DNA from: JAIRNF01 sp031550925
GTDB lineage: Bacteria; Bacteroidota; Bacteroidia; Bacteroidales; UBA932
DNA: 5,620 bases
Direction: 5' to 3'
Assembly (NCBI GenBank): GCA_031550925.1
Contig: JAVBOE010000009.1
Coordinates: 1-5,620 of the forward strand
The notes below the pieces were generated by a model, which worked only from the letters and a program-made list of their open reading frames with translations, had not been told where the DNA came from and searched no databases. The position numbers were made by a program, and so were the translations under genes. Shown piece after piece: positions 1 through 5,620 of this stretch. Positions within the stretch are counted from its first letter, which is position 1. Every line of letters starts with the position of its first letter.

Positions 1-615
1 ATAGCCTATCTTCGACCCTATTCTCAACCCCTCTATAACCTTACCTGTTAGCGGGTATATATACCCTAGCAAGGCGTTTGCCAATGTGATGCTACCCTCC
101 ATAATAGCCTCGCGTATCTTGGTTGAGCTTACATTTACAAAGTCGAGCTTACTGGCTTCCACCTTTTCAACCTCAACGCCATACCTATCTCCAAGCTGCT
201 TTATACCTTCATATCCGGCACTTCTATCGTGTCCAAAATGATGATCGTAGCCAACAATAAGCTTTGTAACATTAAACTTCTCTTTCAGAAATTCTTTAAA
301 AAAGATATCAGGAGTAAGTTGTGCAAAATCTGTTGTAAACGGAATGACATATAATAAATCTATGCCCATCTTAGCCAACAGCTCTTTCTTTTCGTTAAGT
401 GTTGTGAGTAAGTATAAATTCTCCGTCTCTTTATTTAAAACCATTCTGGGGTGCGGCCAAAAGGTAATCACGCATGACTTTTGCTGCTGACGCGCAGCCT
501 CCGACATAACCTTTGATAGAACAGCCCCATGCCCCTGATGCACACCATCAAAAAAACCTGTGGTAGCAATAGGGCTCTGATTACCGGGTATATCCGGATA
601 GTAATATGTTTGCAT
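1..615 (-). CDS. ribF: RibF, bifunctional riboflavin kinase / FMN adenylyltransferase, N-terminal 205 codons (3' end outside window)
   Basis: RibF phosphorylates riboflavin to FMN and adenylates FMN to FAD in the cytoplasm. The visible part is the N-terminal nucleotidyltransferase domain. It shows GFFDGVHQGH (residues 20-29), which contains the HxGH nucleotide-binding motif, then TFWPHP (51-56), VGYDHHFGHDR (121-131) and SSTKIREAI (163-171), all typical of the FAD synthetase fold. The riboflavin kinase domain begins near residue 189 (LTGKVIEGLRIGSKIGY) and is cut by the window edge just before the expected PTAN motif. Complete family members are about 305-315 residues, so roughly a third is missing. 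The ATG at 615 places the nucleotide-binding motif at the usual distance from the N-terminus. A TTG two codons upstream is a less likely start. There is no Shine-Dalgarno sequence, only an A-rich leader, as is common in Bacteroidota. The gene lies 260 bp downstream of the glycogen gene on the same strand, with no evident functional link. Confidence 0.95.
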   Translation of the reverse strand, partial: MQTYYYPDIPGNQSPIATTGFFDGVHQGHGAVLSKVMSEAARQQQKSCVITFWPHPRMVLNKETENLYLLTTLNEKKELLAKMGIDLLYVIPFTTDFAQLTPDIFFKEFLKEKFNVTKLIVGYDHHFGHDRSAGYEGIKQLGDRYGVEVEKVEASKLDFVNVSSTKIREAIMEGSITLANALLGYIYPLTGKVIEGLRIGSKIGY

Positions 616-875
616 TAGCAATTTTTTATTTATTGTAAGTCGTGAAGCGTTAATTGTGAAGCGAGGTATAGAGATTTGAATGTTTAAAAAATTTGAAAGT
701 TTAAGGTTTCAATATTCTGCGCCAACCCCTAAATCCCCTAAAGGGGACTTTCTAGAAGTGCCAGTTTTGAAGTCCCCTTTAGGGGGGTAATTCGCTATAA
801 CGCTACATAGCACATTAGCTATTTGTACATTATCTTTTCCCTTTAACCATTTACCATTAACGCTTAACACATTCT
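616..875. repeat. Intergenic spacer made of short repeated words
   Basis: No gene is visible in these 260 bp between the glycogen gene and ribF. The spacer contains several short repeated words: GTGAAGCG at 642-649 and 656-663; ATTTGAATGTTTAA at 674-687 with near-copy ATTTGAAAGTTTAA at 691-704; CCCCTAAA at 726-733 and 735-742; CGCTA at 793-797 and 801-805; ACATTA at 812-817 and 827-832; ACCATT at 846-851 and 853-858. The outer parts also carry a 10-bp inverted pair, AAGCGTTAAT at 645-654 and ATTAACGCTT at 856-865. I recall similar degenerate words in intergenic DNA of many Bacteroidota, but cannot confirm that here. The ribF leader must lie in this stretch, yet no convincing TAnnTTTG promoter was found for it. 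Confidence 0.6.
735..785. repeat. 16-bp perfect inverted repeat with 19-bp loop
   Basis: CCCCTAAAGGGGACTT at 735-750 is exactly inverted as AAGTCCCCTTTAGGGG at 770-785. Each arm also contains an internal near-palindrome (CCCC-TAAA-GGGG), and an extra CCCCTAAA copy precedes the left arm at 726-733. The loop (751-769) includes most of the 8-bp palindrome TTCTAGAA (750-757). Neither strand has a T-run after the stem, so it is not a standard intrinsic terminator, although the GC-rich stem could still pause transcription or protect a 3' end. The form resembles a dispersed intergenic repeat (REP- or MITE-like); that reading is inference. Confidence 0.75.
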
Positions 876-3800
876 CTATATCCACTTTACCAAGCTGAAA
901 TCCTGGCGATTTGGAAGTTTCGGATTAGTTGGATAAACTCTAATACTCATAAGGAAAATTCCGGGATAGTCGGCATCAAACTTTCCTGAATACTCAACTA
1001 TACTTCCATCTGCTTTGATACATCTAAGCGGATTTGTTTCTTCAACCCGGGTTGTATCTCCGACTTGTTCTGCCAGCACAAGCTCAACCCCGACATCTTC
1101 ATGACTAAGCGATCCAATATTCAATGTTACCTTAATAGAATATTTTTTACCCATAACAATCTGTTCTTTCGATACATCGGGCTGCTCAATAGAAATTACT
1201 TCTATATTATCCCACTCGCGGCTTACACGACGTTTCCAATCCGACAGCTCAATGGCCAGCTGATAGTCATTTTTCTGCATGGCGCGATGTCTTTTCTTCA
1301 GCTTATTATAGTACACCTCTTCATAATCGTTAAGCATACGGTTGGTGGTAAAGTTAGACGCGATCTTGGCTATCGAATTTTTGATATACTTTATCCATCC
1401 CGCAGGAATACTTTCTTTCGTACGTTGGTAGTATAACGGAGCAATTTCGTTCTCTATTATATTGTATATCGTTTCGGCATCCAGCTCATCCTGAAAAGCC
1501 TGATTTTCGTACATCTTTTCTTCCGGTAAAGCCCAACCCGATTCAGGATGATAACCTTCGGCCCACCATCCGTCTAATACGCTAAAGTGTAAGCAGCCAT
1601 TAAGAACAGCCTTCTCTCCGCTGGTACCCGAAGCTTCTAGTGGACGTGTCGGTGTATTTAACCATACATCCGAACCCTGTACCAGCTTCTTTGCAAGCTC
1701 CATATCGTAGTTATCTAAGAAAATAATTTTTCCTAAGAACTGTGGCAGCTTAGCTATTTCTATGATTTTCTTTATCAAGTCCTGACCCGCCTTATCTGCC
1801 GGATGCGCCTTACCTGCAAACAAAAACTGAACCGGACGTTTTGGATGATTTACAATCTGATCTAACCGTTCTAGGTTATTAAACAAAAGGTGTGCTCGCT
1901 TGTAAGTTGCAAACCTACGTGCAAAAGAAATAGTAAGTATTTCGGGACGAAGGTTCTCTTTTATCTCTACAAGCTGCTGCGGCGTATGATGTGTATTGGC
2001 ATCTTTGGCCGACAGCTTTTCTTTAATATGAGTAATAAGCTTACTTTTTAGCGTATTGCGTACCTCCCATACCACCCTGTCATCCACATTATAGATGTTA
2101 TCAAAGCAAGATTTATCGTAATGATGGGTTTTAAACTCAGGTCCAAACTCTTTTTCAAAAATCACTTTCCATTCAGGTGCTGTCCACGTTGGATAGTGAA
2201 CGCCATTGGTTACATATCCCACATGTAGCTCGTTTGGATAGTAGCCGGGCCACATATCTTTCAACACCTCTTGGCTAACCTTACCATGCAAACGGCTAAC
2301 ACCGTTTACCTCTTGCGATAAATTCGCAGCCAGATAGCTCATCGAAAACTTTTCATTCGGATTGTTAGGATGAATTTTGCCTAAGCCCATCAGCTCGTTC
2401 CAGCTAATCTGAAACCTTTCGGGATAGTGAGAAATATACTTACGCAACAAATCTTCCGAGAAAGCATCATGCCCGGCCGGAACCGGTGTGTGCGTGGTAA
2501 ATAACGAGGATGCTCTTACTACCTCCATTGCCTCTGCAAAAGAAAGATTACGGTTGGCTATCAGCTCGCGAATACGCTCTAAGCCTATAAACGCGGCATG
2601 CCCTTCGTTACAATGATAAACATCCGCGTCTATACCCAAAAGGTGTAAAGCTCTAATACCACCAAGTCCAAGAAGCATTTCCTGCTTCAAGCGGTTCTCC
2701 CAATCTCCACCATAAAGCTGATGTGTTATGCTGCGATCTTCGGGACGGTTATCTTCAAAATCCGTATCAAGCAAGTATAGCTCCGTTCGTCCCACATCCA
2801 CACACCATATACGTGCATATACCGTTCGTCCGGGGAAAGCAACGCCAACCGTTAGCCAGTGCCCTTCCTTATCACGCACCGGTTGAACAGGAATTTTTGT
2901 AAAATCTTGCGGTTCGTAATCAGCAACCTGATCTCCTGCAGCCGAGAATCTTTGCGTGAAATAACCAAAACGATAAAGCAAACCTATTGCCGTAATCTTC
3001 GATTTTTTATCACTCGCCTCTTTCAAGTAATCGCCAGCAAGTATGCCAAGACCGCCCGAATAAATTCTTAACGATGCATGTAAGCCATACTCCATACTGA
3101 AGTATGCAACTTGCGGGCCTGTCATCGTTTTCTTTTCATCCATATAGGCTTTAAACCTTTCGTGCACATGGTTTAGCATACCAACAAAAGCCTTGTCTTT
3201 TTCCAACTCCTGATACTTTTTATATGGTATAATATCAAGAAGTGCAATCGGGTTGCAACCTAGCTTAATAAAAGCAGGTTCGTCTATATAGCAAAAAAGA
3301 TTTATGGCATCTTGATTCCAGCACCACCAAAGGTTTTTAGCCAACTCCTCAAGGGCAACCAATGATCGTGGAATACTTCTTTCAACAAACAAACGCGCCC
3401 AGTTGGGCTTTTCTACGCTAAGCTGCTTATTAAGGAAAGATAGCTGCTCCTCCTGCTTCTGAATAGGCATATCGTGAATACGTGTAGGTATTTCTTCCAA
3501 AGCGATGGAGTATGCCTCGAGATAATACTGAATGAGGTTTGACCATAATGCGGTAGTAGAAACTTTTTCGGCGTTCTCTTTCAACCACAGCTGTTCTTCT
3601 TTATTAAGCTTAGAAGTTGCCAAGATATTTTTCGCAACCTCTTCTATCACGTAAAGGCTATTTCTGTCATCGCGAGAGATAACAGCAATACTTGGGCGTT
3701 CTTCGAGATAATGCTCGTTTACCCAAAGTCCAAACCCGGCAAGAGATGTAGTAATAGTAGGTACTTTAAATGCTAAGCTTTCAAGCGGCGTGTAGCCCCA

Positions 3801-5129
3801 TGGCTCGTAGTATGACGGAAAAACTGAAATATCCAAACCCATCAACAGCTCGTAGTAAGGTAGGTTGAAAATTCCATCATTGCCATTAAGGTAAGAGGGT
3901 ACAAAAATTATGCTTACCTTACTATCCGCGCCATTATCAATTCCCAATTTTTGCATTGCGTTCAATGCCGGATCAGACATGGGATCGATAAGATAGTGCG
4001 TTGTATGAGGATTGGTTAAAGGCACCGGAGAATCTTTCTCCTTAATGTTATGTAACAGCTCTTTACTTGGTCCGTGATGGCCGGCAGGCACAAGGATAAA
4101 TCCAACTACATTTTTTGTTAAGCCTTCTTCTCCTTTCAGCTTTGCAAGTGCCTCTATAAATATATCTATACCTTTATTCTTAAACTCATACCTCCCACCA
4201 ATACCGACAAGTAGCGTATTGTTGCTATCCAGCTTCCGGTTTAGCATAGCTTCAGTAACTTCTATAAGCTTTGCTCTTCCTTCTTCTAGCTTCTTACCAA
4301 ACTCTTCTCCCGACGGAACAATAGAATTCTCAAAACCGTTTGGAGTAACCAAGTTTACATCTTTGCCAAGAAAATGGCTGCATTCTCTTGCCGTAATTTC
4401 GCTAACAGTGGCAAAGCAATCGGCATGCTGCGCCGACAGCTTCTCAAGCGATTGCTTAGAAACAACGTTAAACTCCTGTGCCTTCGCATCAGGATTGTAC
4501 CTTTCCATATCATCATACAACTTCTGTCCGTTTCCGGCCAAGCTGCGACCAAGAACCGTTGCATGAGTGGTAAATACAGTACCGATTTGTGGCATATTTT
4601 TCTTTAGGTAGAGCAAACCTGTACCTGTCATCCATTCGTGGAAATGTGCTACCGTTTTATGGCGCATATTCAGATGAAACTTAGTATAATGCTCAATTAC
4701 CTTACCAGCCGCATAGCCAAACAAGACAGGCTCCAGGTAGTCCCATTGCCCGCTTATAGAATCGAGCCCGAACTCGTCCCAAAACATTTTCAGAATATCG
4801 TTTTTTTGCTCAAATAAGTCTGTAAAATCAACAAGTATTGCTATTGGCTTACCCGTAACATTCCATCTCCCAACTCTTATTCGCAGGCCGTCTTCGGCTG
4901 CTTTTGCTCTCCATGCTCTAAATAAATGAGCATCTTCTATAAACTCAGAGTGAGCATCTGTTTCGCGCAAAATATCGGGGCCTATAACCAGATACTCCCC
5001 CTTAACTTCTTTTGCTATACTGAGCACTTTAGTGGCAATAACCGTATGTATTCCGCCTACTTTATTACAAACCTCCCAACTAACTTCAAAAAGGTAATCT
5101 ACCTTTTGCGAATTATCATTCTTAGCCAT
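876..5129 (-). CDS. glgP: Glycogen synthase (GT3) - alpha-glucan phosphorylase (GT35) fusion protein, 1417 aa
   Basis: This is a two-enzyme cytoplasmic protein of glycogen metabolism. Residues about 9-545 match eukaryotic-type GT3 glycogen synthase, which adds glucose from a nucleotide sugar to glycogen. They show KVGGIHTV (23-30), AHFHEW (161-166), FTTHATVLGR (186-195), GRYEFKNKG (312-320, active-site R313 and K319) and YEPWGYTPLE (441-450), whose E442 and E450 form the EX7E motif. A linker (546-581) leads to a DUF3417-like segment (about 582-665, with NLWWCWN at 599-605). The PLP-dependent GT35 phosphorylase follows: GGLGILAGD (692-700), HCNEGHAAF (839-847), TTHTPVPAGHDAF (878-890), RRFATYKRAH (1071-1080) and EASGTSGEKAVLNG (1165-1178), with K1173 the expected PLP lysine. 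It releases glucose-1-phosphate from alpha-1,4-glucan. A beta-rich tail (about 1305-1417) ends the protein. The ATG at 5129 is the only ATG after an in-frame TGA at 5163-5165. The frame is unbroken. Donor preference (UDP- or ADP-glucose) cannot be read from the sequence. The symbol covers the phosphorylase half only. Confidence 0.95.
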   Translation of the reverse strand: MAKNDNSQKVDYLFEVSWEVCNKVGGIHTVIATKVLSIAKEVKGEYLVIGPDILRETDAHSEFIEDAHLFRAWRAKAAEDGLRIRVGRWNVTGKPIAILVDFTDLFEQKNDILKMFWDEFGLDSISGQWDYLEPVLFGYAAGKVIEHYTKFHLNMRHKTVAHFHEWMTGTGLLYLKKNMPQIGTVFTTHATVLGRSLAGNGQKLYDDMERYNPDAKAQEFNVVSKQSLEKLSAQHADCFATVSEITARECSHFLGKDVNLVTPNGFENSIVPSGEEFGKKLEEGRAKLIEVTEAMLNRKLDSNNTLLVGIGGRYEFKNKGIDIFIEALAKLKGEEGLTKNVVGFILVPAGHHGPSKELLHNIKEKDSPVPLTNPHTTHYLIDPMSDPALNAMQKLGIDNGADSKVSIIFVPSYLNGNDGIFNLPYYELLMGLDISVFPSYYEPWGYTPLESLAFKVPTITTSLAGFGLWVNEHYLEERPSIAVISRDDRNSLYVIEEVAKNILATSKLNKEEQLWLKENAEKVSTTALWSNLIQYYLEAYSIALEEIPTRIHDMPIQKQEEQLSFLNKQLSVEKPNWARLFVERSIPRSLVALEELAKNLWWCWNQDAINLFCYIDEPAFIKLGCNPIALLDIIPYKKYQELEKDKAFVGMLNHVHERFKAYMDEKKTMTGPQVAYFSMEYGLHASLRIYSGGLGILAGDYLKEASDKKSKITAIGLLYRFGYFTQRFSAAGDQVADYEPQDFTKIPVQPVRDKEGHWLTVGVAFPGRTVYARIWCVDVGRTELYLLDTDFEDNRPEDRSITHQLYGGDWENRLKQEMLLGLGGIRALHLLGIDADVYHCNEGHAAFIGLERIRELIANRNLSFAEAMEVVRASSLFTTHTPVPAGHDAFSEDLLRKYISHYPERFQISWNELMGLGKIHPNNPNEKFSMSYLAANLSQEVNGVSRLHGKVSQEVLKDMWPGYYPNELHVGYVTNGVHYPTWTAPEWKVIFEKEFGPEFKTHHYDKSCFDNIYNVDDRVVWEVRNTLKSKLITHIKEKLSAKDANTHHTPQQLVEIKENLRPEILTISFARRFATYKRAHLLFNNLERLDQIVNHPKRPVQFLFAGKAHPADKAGQDLIKKIIEIAKLPQFLGKIIFLDNYDMELAKKLVQGSDVWLNTPTRPLEASGTSGEKAVLNGCLHFSVLDGWWAEGYHPESGWALPEEKMYENQAFQDELDAETIYNIIENEIAPLYYQRTKESIPAGWIKYIKNSIAKIASNFTTNRMLNDYEEVYYNKLKKRHRAMQKNDYQLAIELSDWKRRVSREWDNIEVISIEQPDVSKEQIVMGKKYSIKVTLNIGSLSHEDVGVELVLAEQVGDTTRVEETNPLRCIKADGSIVEYSGKFDADYPGIFLMSIRVYPTNPKLPNRQDFSLVKWI

Positions 5130-5206
5130 TTTATCTGTATTTATTTTTCTAATAATAAAAAATCATATCCTACATAAACAAACTTTTCTCTATTATGCTC
5201 AACACT

Positions 5207-5214
5207 CAAAGTTA
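5207..5214 (-). promoter_or_regulatory. Candidate Bacteroidota -7 promoter element for the glycogen gene
   Basis: On the minus strand this reads TAACTTTG, an exact match to the Bacteroidota -7 consensus TAnnTTTG, about 78 bases upstream of the ATG at 5129. The matching -33 TTG is absent at the expected spacing, and the surrounding DNA is so AT-rich that a chance match is plausible. If real, it implies an untranslated leader of about 70 bases. Confidence 0.33.
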
Positions 5215-5260
5215 TAATTAATCTAAAAGAATAGTATTAAAAAACACTTAGCTTTACATT

Positions 5261-5297
5261 AAATAGAAAAGCCACAGCTATTCCTAGCCATGGCTTT
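5261..5297 (-). terminator. Intrinsic terminator of the histone H1-like gene
   Basis: Read on the minus strand, AAAGCCA (5297-5291) pairs with TGGCTTT (5274-5268). Inside it, after a 2x2 mismatch, TAGC/GCTA forms four further pairs around a tetraloop at 5281-5284. The 3' side runs into a T-rich tract (TTTTCTATTT, 5270-5261). The stem starts about 20 bases after the stop codon at 5317-5319, the normal place for a rho-independent terminator. The T tract is on the minus-strand 3' side, which sets the direction. Confidence 0.65.
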
Positions 5298-5316
5298 ATC
5301 TATTAAATAGCACTAG

Positions 5317-5620
5317 CTATTTTTTCTTAGCAACTTTTTTTGCAGCAGGTTTTTTTGCTACTACTTTCTTTGCTGGAGCAGCTTTCTTTGCTACTGCCTT
5401 TTTTGCTGGAGCAGCCTTCTTTGCTACCGCTTTCTTAGCTGGAGCAGCTTTCTTTACTACTGCCTTTTTTGCTGGAGCAGCCTTCTTTGCTACCGCTTTC
5501 TTAGCTGGAGCAGCTTTCTTTGCTACTGCCTTTTTTGCTGGAGCAGCCTTCTTTGCTACCGCTTTCTTAGCTGGAGCAGCTTTCTTTACTACTGCCTTTT
5601 TTGCTGGAGCAGCCTTCTTT
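5317..5620 (-). CDS. Histone H1-like lysine/alanine/proline-rich protein, C-terminal 100 residues (5' end outside window)
   Basis: The visible frame has eight copies of an 11-residue unit, KKAAPAKKAVA or KKAAPAKKAVV (the last is KKAAPAKKVVA), followed by KKPAAKKVAKKK and a TAG stop at 5317-5319. The composition is almost only Lys, Ala, Pro and Val, as in the disordered DNA-binding tails of histone H1 and of bacterial H1-like nucleoid proteins. Its likely role is non-specific DNA binding and nucleoid compaction through charge neutralisation; that is inferred from composition. The N-terminus is not visible, so the tail could instead belong to another protein with a PAKK-type extension, for example an HU-like or other nucleic-acid-binding protein. 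No globular domain, signal peptide or membrane segment is seen. The gene ends at its own terminator, which suggests a transcription unit separate from the glycogen gene. Confidence 0.8.
   Translation of the reverse strand, partial: KKAAPAKKAVVKKAAPAKKAVAKKAAPAKKAVAKKAAPAKKAVAKKAAPAKKAVVKKAAPAKKAVAKKAAPAKKAVAKKAAPAKKVVAKKPAAKKVAKKK
5356..5619 (-). repeat. Coding tandem repeat, eight 33-bp units with 66- and 132-bp higher-order periods
   Basis: Eight in-frame 33-bp units encode the KKAAPAKKAV[A/V] repeats. Two DNA versions alternate through synonymous changes: one has AAGAAGGCT...GCAAAAAAGGCA, the other AAGAAAGCT...GCTAAGAAAGCG, giving a 66-bp period. Units ending GTAGTA (Val-Val) recur every fourth unit, giving a 132-bp period: units 1-3 (5619-5521) are identical to units 5-7 (5487-5389). 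The unit nearest the stop (5388-5356) has diverged. The array continues to the window edge, so the total copy number is unknown. Confidence 0.9.

Larger units (their letters stand above)
5130..5316. other. AT-rich intergenic region with leader of the glycogen gene
   Basis: These 187 bp hold the 3' flank and terminator of the histone-like gene on the right and the 5' leader of the glycogen gene on the left. The sequence is strongly AT-rich. The last 30 bases before the glycogen gene start are almost all A and T, with no Shine-Dalgarno sequence, consistent with Bacteroidota translation starts. A small palindrome CTATTAAATAG lies at 5300-5310 between the histone stop codon and the terminator. 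I see no RNA gene or riboswitch here. Confidence 0.6.

Noticed and set aside
616..720. Promoter for ribF
   Set aside because: No TAnnTTTG element with an upstream TTG at suitable spacing was found; partial matches are no better than chance in this AT-rich stretch.
735..785. Inverted repeat as a rho-independent terminator for the glycogen gene
   Set aside because: No T-run follows the stem on either strand and the loop is 19 bases, so the standard terminator form is not met.
1065..1436. Plus-strand open frame of 123 codons
   Set aside because: It lies wholly inside the phosphorylase part of the glycogen gene, on the opposite strand. Its product resembles no family I know, and the minus-strand frame is clearly coding there.
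4219..4607. Overlapping open frames on both strands within the synthase module
   Set aside because: They are by-products of the conserved GT3 coding frame, with low-complexity Ser/Leu-rich products and no family motifs.
4926..5177. Plus-strand open frame of 83 codons crossing the start of the glycogen gene
   Set aside because: It is antisense to the glycogen gene start, has no recognisable domain, and ends in AT-rich leader DNA; it is probably chance.
5130..5260. Riboswitch or small RNA in the glycogen gene leader
   Set aside because: The leader is almost all A and T with no stable paired elements beyond the neighbouring terminator, so there is no support for a structured RNA.
5317..5620. 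Regularly spaced repeats resembling a CRISPR array
   Set aside because: The 33-bp units adjoin one another without unique spacers and stay in frame as Lys/Ala/Pro codons up to a stop codon, so they are a coding tandem repeat.

Overview
The window looks like ordinary chromosomal housekeeping DNA from a member of the Bacteroidota (Bacteroidetes). Three things point there. A eukaryote-like (GT3) glycogen synthase is fused to a bacterial alpha-glucan phosphorylase. A lysine/alanine/proline-rich histone H1-like tail is present. The AT-rich leaders lack Shine-Dalgarno sequences, and the large gene has a TAnnTTTG-type -7 element upstream. The class or genus cannot be resolved from this sequence.

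All recognisable genes lie on the minus strand, so transcription runs from right to left. At the right edge (5317-5620) is the C-terminal part of a histone H1-like nucleoid protein built from an 11-residue repeat. A good intrinsic terminator (about 5261-5297) follows it. After an AT-rich leader (5130-5260) with a weak promoter candidate comes the dominant gene (876-5129). It encodes one 1417-residue protein with a glycogen synthase module at the N-terminus and a PLP-dependent glucan phosphorylase module at the C-terminus. A 260-bp spacer (616-875) follows, made largely of short repeated words and carrying a perfect 16-bp inverted repeat. The left edge (1-615) holds the first 205 codons of ribF, which makes FMN and FAD.

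The three genes have no obvious pathway in common. The terminator separates the histone-like gene from the glycogen gene, and the 260-bp spacer makes tight coupling of the glycogen gene and ribF unlikely. The glycogen protein is the main functional interest: the synthesis and phosphorolysis modules for the same polymer sit on one chain, and both keep their key catalytic residues. I found no mobile element, phage gene, tRNA, rRNA, CRISPR array or convincing new system. The points most worth following up are the synthase-phosphorylase fusion with no visible arginine activation cluster, the layered 33/66/132-bp repeat in the histone-like gene, and the repeat mosaic in the spacer.
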